Shown here: in pieces, positions 9,162 through 17,668 of the stretch
Layout of the letters: each line of letters begins with the position of its first letter
Position numbering within the stretch: the first letter of the stretch is position 1
Program-made: the position numbers and the translations under genes
From: Kineococcus siccus
Lineage (GTDB): Bacteria; Actinomycetota; Actinomycetes; Actinomycetales; Kineococcaceae
Assembly: GCF_009906795.1 (NCBI RefSeq)
Contig: NZ_JAAALN010000001.1
Location: 48,466 to 112,465 of the forward strand
Reading direction: 5' to 3'
Length of the DNA: 64,000 nt
Notes under the pieces: model-generated
What the model was told of the DNA's origin: nothing
The model's input: only the letters and a program-made list of their open reading frames with translations
Database searches by the model: none

Positions 9162-9710
9162 TCAGCCCCCGTTACGCGCGGGTCCTGTCGTCCGCGCGCG
9201 GAAGGCCGACGCCATCGAAGGCCGGACGGGGCCCGCATCCCCCTCGACCACGCCGCTCCTGCGCGCTGCCAGGCCTGGCGCCTGAGCTCGCAGGGTCACC
9301 AGCCGTCGGTGCTGCTCGAGCCCCCTCTCCTCGACGGCCGTCTGCTGCGCTCGGGTGGCCTCCACCTCGAGCCGAGCCTGATCCAGCTGTCGGGTGAGCT
9401 CGTCGATCTGGGACTGCATCGCCACGGTGCCGACCTGAGCCTCTGCGACAACTGCCTCCGCGATCGCCGCCGCGTCCTCCCTGCGTCCCCGCTCGTGGTC
9501 GAGCAGCTGCTCGAGCTTCGCTTCGACCGCCCGGCACCGCTGATGATCAGGCGACGCGCGGTGGGCGTCGTCACGCGCAGCCGAGAGGTGTTCGTCGAAC
9601 TCGTCCATCTGTTCGAAGACCAGGCCGAAGAGCTCTGACATGGAAGCTCGAGCGGCGTCCAGCAGTTGCCGCGATCGGGCGGGCGACAAGAGTTCGGCGA
9701 TCTCCGTCAC
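9162..9710 (-). CDS. Small coiled-coil protein of the Ter-type operon
   Basis: 182 aa from GTG 9710 (VTEIAELLSPARSRQLL). I chose this over an upstream ATG at 9809 because GGAG lies 7 nt before it and it begins after the helicase stop at 9762, whereas the longer frame would overlap the helicase by 50 nt and add a low-complexity tail. Residues ~40-145 are strongly helical with heptad-like Leu/Ile/Ala and many E/Q/R residues (e.g. SQIDELTRQLDQARLEVEA), so a coiled coil is likely. The last ~35 residues are Arg/Pro/Gly-rich. There is no enzymatic motif. It may be a structural or bridging subunit between the helicase-ATPase part and the AddAB-like part of the operon. Confidence 0.65.
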   Translation of the reverse strand: MTEIAELLSPARSRQLLDAARASMSELFGLVFEQMDEFDEHLSAARDDAHRASPDHQRCRAVEAKLEQLLDHERGRREDAAAIAEAVVAEAQVGTVAMQSQIDELTRQLDQARLEVEATRAQQTAVEERGLEQHRRLVTLRAQAPGLAARRSGVVEGDAGPVRPSMASAFRARTTGPARNGG

Positions 9711-9759
9711 GAGGGGGCTCCGAGACTGGACAGGTGGATGGGCTGGTCGTTCAGTCGCC

Positions 9760-12081
9760 TCACTGCGGGGAGCCGATCGAGAGGGCTGCGCTGAGGGCAG
9801 CCGTGGCACCCATCACGTCGATCATGCGACTGGCGTACTCCGCGGTCAGGAGATCGTCGGGCAGCAGGTAGTCGTAGCGCCCGACCTGGCGAAGGGCGAC
9901 ACCGGTGGCCAGAGCCAGGGGCTCGGGCGGTGCCTCCGCGACCATGCGGTGGAGCAGGAGCTCCACGACGTCGACGTCCTCGGCGACCTGGAGCCCCGCG
10001 GGCTCAGCGAGCACGCTCACGCCGGGAGCGACCAGGTGCAGCCACCGCCGGATCGTCTCTTGCTCCCGGTCCCCGGTGAAGAGGGCGACGAAGCAGCCAG
10101 TGCCTTCGGCGACGACTGCCCGCTGGGCGAGCTGCAAGCGCTGGAACTCCTGACGGCCTTGCTGCAGCAGGGCGACGGCGGGTTCGTCGAGGTACGTGGG
10201 GACGACGGACGACTGGTACAGCCGGCGCATCGTCTCGCGGACGTAGCGGTGCACGGATCCGGAGCCGCCGCCGCTGAAGTGGCGAGGAAGGCCCTTGCCG
10301 TAGGGCACGACGTCCACCTTCCAGCCGCTCGGGTGGATGGCGGTGACCTTCCACGTCCGGCCCGCGAGGGCGAGCGTCGAGTCGACTCCGAGCGGCTGCC
10401 GCGAGGGGAGGGTGCCGATCTCCTTGCCATCGTGACGCACGGAGTACTCGGCGGAGGTGGTGAAGACAGACAGGAAGTCCCGCTTCGACACCAGGTCGTG
10501 CCCCTGCTCGTCGAGGTGCAAGCCGCCGCTCGCCGCGTCCTGTCGCACCACTGCCCGCGCTGCCAAGGCGCGCAGGACCTCCCCGTACGCGGCGGGAGTG
10601 ACGCGTCGCCAAGGCCCACGTCGGCAGAGGAGCTCGTAGAGATCCTTGGGCGTCGCCCCTGCGGGTGAGGCCAGGAGACACAGGGTCTGGTGCACCAGTG
10701 TCGACAGGCCGAGGACCTCCGCGTCGGGCGGCTCGACCCACCCCTCTTCGACCACGAGGTGCACGGACGCCATGTTCTGCAGCAGGTTCGTGCGCAGTCG
10801 AGCTGACGTGCCGAGGGGCCGCGGTGGGGCCAGCTCGTCCTGCCCGGCCTCGTCGGGGACCGGTGACTCCGTCACGTGCAGGCGCAAGGCCGGGCGCGTG
10901 CCGGCTTCCCGGCCGCTGCGGCCCAACCGCTGACGGAGGCTCGCCACCGACAGGCAGGTGTCGATCTGCGTGACCTGGTCGAGGTGCGGCAGGTCGACAC
11001 CGAGCTCGAGCGTGCTGGTGCAGACGATGGTGGTGTCGCTCGCCTCTCGCATCGCCCGCTCCGCTGCACGACGCACCGGTGCGGAGAGGGACCCGTGGTG
11101 GGCGAAGTAGCGCTCGGGGCGTCGCGACGTCGTCACCTCGTCGTCGGCCAGCAGGGTGGCCATCTCCTCGACCGCGCCGCGACTGCTCGCGAAGACAAGA
11201 CTCCGACGGCCCCGCGTGTCTGCGTCGATGCGGCGGGCCATGTCCAGTCGCTCCCCCCGGGCGGTGTCGCGCGTGGACAACTCGGTGGTGGGGTGTCGTG
11301 CGGTGAGGGTATCGATGGCGGGCGGACGTTCGAGGTACCCGTACAGCGCGACGTCGAGGTCGAGTCGGCTGGCCCCCGGCGTCCGGACGACCGTCACCTC
11401 GCGGCCCTGACCGGGTCGGAGGAAGTCGCACATCGCCGCTTCGTCGGAGACAGTGGCGCTCAGTGCGATGCGGGGCACTCGGCGACCGACGACGGCGTCG
11501 AGCTGGGTGAGCAGGGACTGCACCTGGTGTCCCCGGTCAGTGCCGGCGAAGGCGTGGACCTCGTCGATGATCACGTACTGCAGGGGTGCCAACCACTGCG
11601 CCAGCCCGAGAGGTCGGCGCAGCAGCAGTCCCTGCAAGGACTCGGGCGTCGTCAGCACCGCGGCTGGCGGCTCGCGCAGGATGCGCTTCTTCCGCGTATC
11701 GGCGACGTCGCCGTGCCACGCCTCCACCTGCAGGTCCAGCCGGCCGGCGTAGTCGGACAGTCGCAGGACCTGGTCGTCGATGAGCGCCTTGAGCGGACTG
11801 AGCGACAGGGTCCCGAGGGCGGTGTGACTCTGGTCGAGGAGGCGGGAGAAGATCGGCAACCACGCAGCCTCGGTCTTCCCGCTGGCCGTGCCGGCGATGA
11901 TCAGGACGTCCTGATCGGCCGACTGGACGGCGGCCGCGGCGGCCACCTGGATCGGTCGCAGAGCACGCCAGTCGAGCTGCCGCACCAGGCGCTGTACACC
12001 GGGGTGCCAGCTCGAGAGGACGCCGTCCTGGGAGGGGGCCGTTGCGAGTTCAGACGCGGAAGCCGGCGAGATCACCGTCAT
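9760..12081 (-). CDS. Lhr-like DEAD/DEVH-box SF2 helicase
   Basis: 773 aa from ATG 12081, overlapping the end of the DUF2791 gene by 32 nt, with GAGGTGAG upstream. Motif I is AGTASGKTEAA (residues ~63-73), motif Ia SLSPLKALIDDQ, motif II IIDEVHAF (~171-178) and motif III LSATVSD. The second RecA domain has VFASSRGAVEEM, TSTLELGVDLPHLDQV and RQRLGRSGREAG. The arrangement is Lhr/BrxHI-like rather than RecQ or UvrB. An SF2 helicase next to a DUF2791 ATPase recurs in BREX-type and Ter-linked systems. The C-terminal ~300 residues are less typical and could be an interaction or winged-helix part. It is expected to unwind or translocate on nucleic acid using ATP. Confidence 0.85.
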   Translation of the reverse strand: MTVISPASASELATAPSQDGVLSSWHPGVQRLVRQLDWRALRPIQVAAAAAVQSADQDVLIIAGTASGKTEAAWLPIFSRLLDQSHTALGTLSLSPLKALIDDQVLRLSDYAGRLDLQVEAWHGDVADTRKKRILREPPAAVLTTPESLQGLLLRRPLGLAQWLAPLQYVIIDEVHAFAGTDRGHQVQSLLTQLDAVVGRRVPRIALSATVSDEAAMCDFLRPGQGREVTVVRTPGASRLDLDVALYGYLERPPAIDTLTARHPTTELSTRDTARGERLDMARRIDADTRGRRSLVFASSRGAVEEMATLLADDEVTTSRRPERYFAHHGSLSAPVRRAAERAMREASDTTIVCTSTLELGVDLPHLDQVTQIDTCLSVASLRQRLGRSGREAGTRPALRLHVTESPVPDEAGQDELAPPRPLGTSARLRTNLLQNMASVHLVVEEGWVEPPDAEVLGLSTLVHQTLCLLASPAGATPKDLYELLCRRGPWRRVTPAAYGEVLRALAARAVVRQDAASGGLHLDEQGHDLVSKRDFLSVFTTSAEYSVRHDGKEIGTLPSRQPLGVDSTLALAGRTWKVTAIHPSGWKVDVVPYGKGLPRHFSGGGSGSVHRYVRETMRRLYQSSVVPTYLDEPAVALLQQGRQEFQRLQLAQRAVVAEGTGCFVALFTGDREQETIRRWLHLVAPGVSVLAEPAGLQVAEDVDVVELLLHRMVAEAPPEPLALATGVALRQVGRYDYLLPDDLLTAEYASRMIDVMGATAALSAALSIGSPQ

Positions 12082-13387
12082 TGCTGTCGCTCACCTCCGC
12101 AGTGCTGGAGGAGAAGAGGGGGAACGAGTCGGTCACCGCCGGGCCGGTGTCCTCATGAACTCCCACCTGCCCCAGCAGGGGACGCCAGGCCTGTCGGGGG
12201 TTCTGCACCAGGATGCTGAGGAACTGCAACCAGCTCCGCGTCGCTTCCCGGGGGGTGAGTTGCGTGAATCCACCGAGTTGGGCCCCCGCGTGCTCGAGGA
12301 AGGCGGAGATGGCCTCCCCCAGCTCGCCGTCCACGGGGTCGCGCTGGCCGTTGCTGCAGAAGACGCGGTGGACGTTCTCCAGCAGGACGTACAGGTCCTC
12401 CACCACCAGCTGCTGCAGCTCGATGACGGGACCGCTGTTGTCCTGGAGGTCCCCGCCGGCGAACCTGTTGCCCGACAGCCGCTGGCGCAGGGCCCCGTAG
12501 CTGTACAGACCCGTCGTCGGGTGGGTGACGAACTCGGGAACGCCGGCGAAGACCATCATGAGGTGGTCGGCGTGCCCGCCAAGCAGGCTGTTGACCATCG
12601 TCAGGACCTGCTCGTAGTTGGCGTCCCGCGTGACGCGGTTGAGGCGGAGCAGGACGCCCATCTCGTCCAGCTCGACGAGGAGGCCGGCGTAGCCGGCCAA
12701 CCGGACGAGCGACGCCATCAGACGCATGGACGGGAAGAGGTCCGCGTCCCCGATCATCCCGTTGACGCCGATGGCCGCCCGCGCCTCGCTCTTGATGCGG
12801 TACTCGCCGCGCAACCAGCGCAGCACGCCGCTGCGCCGCTCCTCGTCGCCCTGGCGCACAGCCTCGGCGTAGGAGAGGATCACGTCGACGAACTCGTAGC
12901 CGCCGCGGTACTTCTCCAAGGCGACCAGCCGTTCCCGGATGACGTCTTCCCGGTCCTCACCGCGCTCGCGGGCGATGACGCCGCAGGAGTCGATGAACCG
13001 CTCGAGGACCTCGCCCATCGCGCCGCCCTCGGGTTGCGTCTTGGTGCCCGCGGAGGCGACGAGCGAGGAGTGCAGGGCCCTGACACGACCGTCCGTCCCG
13101 TACAGGCGGGAGTCCTGGGTGATGTCCGCCTGCATCGTGACGAAACCGGCGCGCTGGGCCGCCTGCCGGATGACCTGGAGGAAGAAGCTCTTCCCGGCGC
13201 CATACTCGCCCACGATGAAGCGGACGGCAGAACCACCGTCCTTGACGTGCCCGAGGTCCTGCGTCAGGGCGGAGACTTCCTCGCCCCGCCCGACCTGGAG
13301 GTGCTCCAGGCCTCGGCTCGGAGCCACTCCGGCTTGGAGAGCGTTGAGGATGGCGATGCGGTCGTTCTTGCGGACAGGCGTGGTCAT
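12050..13387 (-). CDS. DUF2791 / BrxD-like P-loop ATPase
   Basis: 445 aa from ATG 13387, whose ATGA overlaps the TerB_C stop. The P-loop FIVGEYGAGKSFFLQ lies at residues ~58-72, and the Walker B region reads GLLVELDEMGVLLRL. The remaining sequence (RLVALEKYRGGYEFVDVI, FAGVPEFVTHPTTGLYSYG and a ~445-residue length) fits the BREX ATP-binding family PF10923 (formerly DUF2791, BrxD in type 2 BREX). No PglZ, BrxC or PglX partner is visible nearby, so this is not a BREX locus. Instead the ATPase is coupled to a TerB_C protein and an SF2 helicase, the trio noted for Ter-linked DNA-processing clusters. It probably acts as a regulatory or loading ATPase for the helicase. Confidence 0.87.
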   Translation of the reverse strand: MTTPVRKNDRIAILNALQAGVAPSRGLEHLQVGRGEEVSALTQDLGHVKDGGSAVRFIVGEYGAGKSFFLQVIRQAAQRAGFVTMQADITQDSRLYGTDGRVRALHSSLVASAGTKTQPEGGAMGEVLERFIDSCGVIARERGEDREDVIRERLVALEKYRGGYEFVDVILSYAEAVRQGDEERRSGVLRWLRGEYRIKSEARAAIGVNGMIGDADLFPSMRLMASLVRLAGYAGLLVELDEMGVLLRLNRVTRDANYEQVLTMVNSLLGGHADHLMMVFAGVPEFVTHPTTGLYSYGALRQRLSGNRFAGGDLQDNSGPVIELQQLVVEDLYVLLENVHRVFCSNGQRDPVDGELGEAISAFLEHAGAQLGGFTQLTPREATRSWLQFLSILVQNPRQAWRPLLGQVGVHEDTGPAVTDSFPLFSSSTAEVSDSNDGDLAGFRV

Positions 13388-15114
13388 GACAGGAGTTCCT
13401 TCGCAGAGTCGTCGACCCACACCGCACGGTTCGGGTCATCCACTTCGATGAGCGGCACGTCCAAGGGGGTGCCACGGTCTTCCATGCGGCGCTCAGCCCA
13501 GTCGTTGATCCGCTGCAGTGCTGACAGGGGGACGAGGTCCAGGTCCCTGGCCCAGGTGCGGACGTCGTCGATGGCGTGAACTTCGGCCGACACGAGCTGC
13601 AGGAACAGCGCCGTGGTCGCGGCGTCGAGGATCACCGCGGAGTCGACGAGCGGGGCGGAGTCGTCGTCCGTGTCGGCGTCCCCGTCGTCCTCGGGAGCCA
13701 ACCCCTCCAGCGCGGCCCGGGCCCGCTCCGCGTTGAGCCGCAACGCGGCGATCCGGCCGAAGTCCATCGAGCCGGTGGTACCCGCCGCCTCGGCGGCCGG
13801 CGCCTCGGTCGTGGCGGGGTCGATCTGCTCGGAGAACTCGTCGACCACCGCAGAGTCGACAGGCGCCGCGACCTCGACGGAGGACTCGGTAGCCGCGGTT
13901 CCGAGGAGCGCGCTGGTGAGGACCGTCATCGCCTCGAAGTAGGGGGAGTCCTCCGACACGAGGGTGGTGAGCCACTCGGCCAGGTGACGCGAGCCGCGGG
14001 AGCCTGCGCGGGTGACGTAGGAGCGGACGGCCTCGCTGGTGGCCGGCTCCGAACGGCGCCACTGGGCTCGCGCTTCCAAGTGCTCTCGGTGCGACGGGCT
14101 GACGTCTCGCAGGTCAGCGAGGTGGTGGACCAGAGCTTCGTGGAGCTCAGGGTCCAGCGTGCCGCTGGAGTCCAGCAGGGCGAGAGCGTCGACGCACGCG
14201 AAGGCGCGGCCGAGCATGCCGTCGTGCCCCCCGATCGGTGCGGTGGGGCGGTACACGAGGGCGGTGCGCACCTCGGGCTGGTCACCGTCGGGCTGGATCG
14301 CCCAGCCGTGGGGCAGGTGACGTCGCAGGACGTTGCCGGTCACGACCTCGGACAGGCTGACCAGGCGCGTCCGGCCGTCCTCGAGGGCGGAGAAGTCGAG
14401 CGGTGCGTCGTCGCCGAGGTGCACCGCCGGCAGCAGCCAGGACTCGACGTCCGACGTCAGGAGCAGGGGCTCCTCCTCCTCCTCCTCGAGGTCGTCCTCG
14501 TCGTCGTCCTCGTCTTCCCAGTCGTCACCCTCGTGCAGGTCGTCCTCGCTCAGGAGGTGGTCGACCTCGTCGTGCTGCTCCTCGAGGTCCTCCGTCGCCT
14601 TCTGCTCGACGACCTCCGCGGTGGCGACGGCGGGCGCCGCCCACGCGACGGGCGCCGACACCTCAGAGTGGTCTGGAGGAGCGATCAGCTGCGGCGGGTC
14701 GCCGGCGGGCAGCTCACGGGCGAGAACCGCCTCGGTGGCGGCTGACCTCTCGGCCGTCTCCGTGTCGTCCAGCGCCTGGCCGGCGGTCACGACGAGACGG
14801 CGGTGCAGCTGCGCGCGCTCCTGCTCTGCCACCGCGAGGTCCTGCCGCAGCGCTGCGACCTGCTCCTCGACGCGCTCCAGTTCGGCGAGCAGCGTCCGCA
14901 CGGTCGGCGGGACGAGGTGGTTCGCCGCCGCTGTGGTGGGCGTGCGACCGAACCACCCGAGCGCGGAGGACGTGCTGTGGGAGCTTCCGCGGGCTCCTGC
15001 GGCTGCGGCGTCGCTCGTGGGAGGCGCCGGGGCGGGAGCCGCCGACGCAGGGGAGGAGAGCATGGATGGTTGGTCGGGTGTCCGCTCGGCGCACTTGAGC
15101 GGCACGGCGAGCAT
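13384..15114 (-). CDS. TerB_C-domain scaffold protein with acidic linker
   Basis: About 576 aa if it starts at ATG 15114; ATG 15063 is equally possible, as neither has a clear ribosome site. The order is: an Ala/Pro-rich leader; a coiled coil at ~65-100 (LLAELERVEEQVAALRQDL); a very acidic stretch at ~175-220; a helical TerB-like segment at ~320-390 (LADLRDVSPSHREHLEAR, the acidic-helix spacing of TerB folds); an Ala-rich linker; and a C-terminal ~80 residues (AATTALFLQLVSAEVHAIDD to LQRINDWAERRME) that match the TerB_C pattern with its INxW/A element. TerB-type folds bind metal and act as assembly hubs in tellurite-resistance-type systems. As first gene of the operon it is a likely scaffold for the ATPase and helicase encoded next. 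Family assignment rests on pattern, not a search. Confidence 0.68.
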   Translation of the reverse strand: MLAVPLKCAERTPDQPSMLSSPASAAPAPAPPTSDAAAAGARGSSHSTSSALGWFGRTPTTAAANHLVPPTVRTLLAELERVEEQVAALRQDLAVAEQERAQLHRRLVVTAGQALDDTETAERSAATEAVLARELPAGDPPQLIAPPDHSEVSAPVAWAAPAVATAEVVEQKATEDLEEQHDEVDHLLSEDDLHEGDDWEDEDDDEDDLEEEEEEPLLLTSDVESWLLPAVHLGDDAPLDFSALEDGRTRLVSLSEVVTGNVLRRHLPHGWAIQPDGDQPEVRTALVYRPTAPIGGHDGMLGRAFACVDALALLDSSGTLDPELHEALVHHLADLRDVSPSHREHLEARAQWRRSEPATSEAVRSYVTRAGSRGSRHLAEWLTTLVSEDSPYFEAMTVLTSALLGTAATESSVEVAAPVDSAVVDEFSEQIDPATTEAPAAEAAGTTGSMDFGRIAALRLNAERARAALEGLAPEDDGDADTDDDSAPLVDSAVILDAATTALFLQLVSAEVHAIDDVRTWARDLDLVPLSALQRINDWAERRMEDRGTPLDVPLIEVDDPNRAVWVDDSAKELLS

Positions 15115-15302
15115 CTCAAGGCGACCGCACCCCCCGCCGATCCTCCCCAGGTGCCCCGGCGGCCCTCGGCGGTGACCGCGAGGGCGTACCGCCACCTCAG
15201 GCTTCTGAGACGCGTCGAGCCGCGTTCGCCAGCCCCACCACTTCGTCTCGTCCGTTCCGGTCAGCTGCCCGACGGTGCGGACCGTGACCCCAGGAGAGCT
15301 CC

Positions 15303-17525
15303 ATGACGGTTGTGCATCCGGACCTGGCGTCCGAGCAGGAGTACGTCGCGACGGCGTACCGGTCCCTGGACCTCGGGCTCGCCTCGGCGGAGCGCAACAT
15401 CGCCGACCACCAGGCCACCGATCGAGGCGTGCACCGCGCGATGCAGCGGGCGCTCGCGATCCTGCGCGACTCCAAGACGCAGGGCCAGCTGGTCTTCGGT
15501 CGGATCGACAAGGGCGCCGACGATCCGCTCTACGTCGGGCGTCGCGTGGTCTTCGACGACGACCGCAACGTCCTGGTGGCGGGCTGGTACACACCGGCTG
15601 CGCAACCCTTCTACGAGGCGACCGCGGACGAACCCGGCGATGTCGATCTCAAGCGCACCTTCGTGGAGCAGGACCGTCGGCTCGTCCAGGTCATCGACGA
15701 GATCGTGCGGCAGAGCGCGGCCGAAGCCACGGTCCTCCCACCGCACGGCGAGGTGGTCAGCGATGCGCTGCTCGCGGAGCTCGAGCGCTCCCGGGACGGC
15801 GCCATGCGCGACGTCGTCGCCACCATCCAGTCAGACCAGTACCGGATCATCCGTGCCTCCCGGGACGGGGTCCTGGTCGTCCAGGGCGGTCCCGGAACGG
15901 GGAAGACGGTCATCGGTCTGCACCGCGCTGCCTGGTTGGCGCTGAACGACGAGGAGCTGCGCCGCGAGGGGCTGCTCATCGTCTCGCCCAACTCGGCCCT
16001 GCTCTCCTACACCAGTGGAGTTCTCCCCAGCCTGCACGTGGAGGACCTGCGACAGACGGACATCGCCGGCCTGTACGTGGGGGAGGCGTCAGCCAGCGGC
16101 GTGGACGACCCGTTGGCCGCGAGGGTGAAGGGGACTGCCGCCATGGCGGACGTCCTGGCGCGTGCTCTGTCGGCGCGCATCGGCTGGTCGGGTGAGGACC
16201 TGTCCTTGTCGATCGGGCCGATGCGGGTGGTGGTCCCGAAGGCGGACATCATGGCGCTCGTCGACGACGTCCGAGGTCGAGACCTCAGCCACGGCGAAGG
16301 CCGCACCCTCGTCCGGGCGCGGCTGTCCCGGCTCGCCCTCAACCTCTACCGGGACGCGTCGCGGGACGCGGGGCGCCTCGCGCAGGCGAACGGCGCCGCG
16401 ATCCGTCGGCTGTCGGCCTTCACGAACGCCGTGGACCGCATGTGGCCGACGTTCACGCCCGAGGAGTTCCTGCGGAACCTCTACGGCACGCAGACCTCTC
16501 TGGTCGCTGCCGCGGAGGGTGTGCTCACGTCCGAGGAGCGGGCGGCGCTGTTCCGGGTGCAGAACTCGGCGATCGCCGACGAGCCGTGGACGGAGGCGGA
16601 CCTCTTCTGCCTCGACGAGCTGTCCGGCCTGCTCAACGCGGACGAGACCCGCTACGGCCACGTGGTGGTCGACGAAGCGCAGGAGCTCACGCCCATGCAG
16701 GCGCGGGCGCTGGCACGTCGCTGTCCGAGCGGATCGTTCACCGTCCTCGGGGACCTCGCGCAGGCGACGGGCTCCTTCATCCGCGACGACTGGTCCGAGC
16801 TCACCGACCACCTGAGCGCCACCCCGTCGACCGTCGAGACCCTGCGGTTCGGCTACCGAGTCCCCGGCTCCGCGCTCGACCTGGCGGCCCGGCAGCTCCC
16901 GCTCATCTCGCCTGACCTGCGCGCTCCTACCGCAGTCCGCCCCGGGCGGGTCGACCCGGCCGCCACGCGGGTGGGTGACGAGGACCTCGTGGTGGAGGGC
17001 CTCCGGGTCGCGCGCACCGTCGCGGACGCTGGAGCGACCACGGCCGTCATCGTGCCCGACGCCCTCTACGACACCGTTCTGGAGGTGGGAGCAGGAGAAT
17101 TGGGTGATGGGCGCGCCGGCGACTTCTCCCGGGCTGTGTCCGCGGTTCCCGCCACTCTGGCGAAGGGGCTCGAGTTCGACGCGGTCGTCGTGCTGGCGCC
17201 CGACCGACTGGTGGCCGAGCACGAGCACGGCCGACGACTCCTGTACATCGCCCTGACGCGCTGCACCCAGGAGCTCTTCCTCGTCCACTCGGGCGACCTC
17301 CCGGCTGGACTGGACCACCTCCAGCGACGTCCTGCAGCGGGGGAGGACGGCCGAGGGGCCGCCGTTTCGGCTGACGACTTCTCGCGGGCGAGCGGCGAGC
17401 CTGTCGAGGACGAGCTGGCTGGTCTGATCGCGAGCTTGAACGATGCCGACCGGGCCCTCGTGGCCGCACTGGTCGGCCGACTGCTCGACGTAGCGCCTGT
17501 CGGTGAGCGCAGCACCACACCGTGA
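15303..17525 (+). CDS. HelD-family UvrD-like ATPase
   Basis: 740 aa from ATG 15303, with AGGAGAG 5-6 nt upstream. The N-terminal ~190 residues form the helical and beta arm typical of HelD (RNAP-associated) proteins, including LVFGRIDKG and YVGRRVVFDDDRNVLVAGWY. The P-loop VVQGGPGTGKTVIGLHRAAW lies near residues 191-210, Walker B HVVVDEAQELTPMQ near 455, and motif VI LLYIALTRCTQELFLV near 645. HelD proteins pull stalled or inhibitor-bound RNA polymerase off DNA; actinobacterial relatives (HelR) protect against rifamycins. Here it heads an operon with a TerD-exonuclease and RmuC, divergent from the TerB_C operon, so a DNA-processing role for a HelD-like motor is also plausible. Confidence 0.82.
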   Translation: MTVVHPDLASEQEYVATAYRSLDLGLASAERNIADHQATDRGVHRAMQRALAILRDSKTQGQLVFGRIDKGADDPLYVGRRVVFDDDRNVLVAGWYTPAAQPFYEATADEPGDVDLKRTFVEQDRRLVQVIDEIVRQSAAEATVLPPHGEVVSDALLAELERSRDGAMRDVVATIQSDQYRIIRASRDGVLVVQGGPGTGKTVIGLHRAAWLALNDEELRREGLLIVSPNSALLSYTSGVLPSLHVEDLRQTDIAGLYVGEASASGVDDPLAARVKGTAAMADVLARALSARIGWSGEDLSLSIGPMRVVVPKADIMALVDDVRGRDLSHGEGRTLVRARLSRLALNLYRDASRDAGRLAQANGAAIRRLSAFTNAVDRMWPTFTPEEFLRNLYGTQTSLVAAAEGVLTSEERAALFRVQNSAIADEPWTEADLFCLDELSGLLNADETRYGHVVVDEAQELTPMQARALARRCPSGSFTVLGDLAQATGSFIRDDWSELTDHLSATPSTVETLRFGYRVPGSALDLAARQLPLISPDLRAPTAVRPGRVDPAATRVGDEDLVVEGLRVARTVADAGATTAVIVPDALYDTVLEVGAGELGDGRAGDFSRAVSAVPATLAKGLEFDAVVVLAPDRLVAEHEHGRRLLYIALTRCTQELFLVHSGDLPAGLDHLQRRPAAGEDGRGAAVSADDFSRASGEPVEDELAGLIASLNDADRALVAALVGRLLDVAPVGERSTTP

Positions 17526-17668
17526 CGAGTGAAGACCCCCTGACCGCGATGAGCTCGCTGACGCGAATCTGAACAGCCAGTCCCGGCGGTCGACGAGAAC
17601 TTCCCTGTGGTGACGGACGTGTCCGACCCGGGTGCGACCGTCGTCCCACCAACGATCCAGGAGAACGC

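Noticed and set aside
14460..14590. The GAG/GAC-rich tract as a nucleotide repeat
   Set aside because: It encodes the acidic linker of the TerB_C protein in frame, so it is explained by the coding sequence.
9760..15114. Reading the DUF2791/helicase genes as a BREX system
   Set aside because: There is no PglZ, PglX methylase, BrxC or BrxA/B in reach, and the ATPase is coupled to a TerB_C gene, so the Ter-linked reading fits better.
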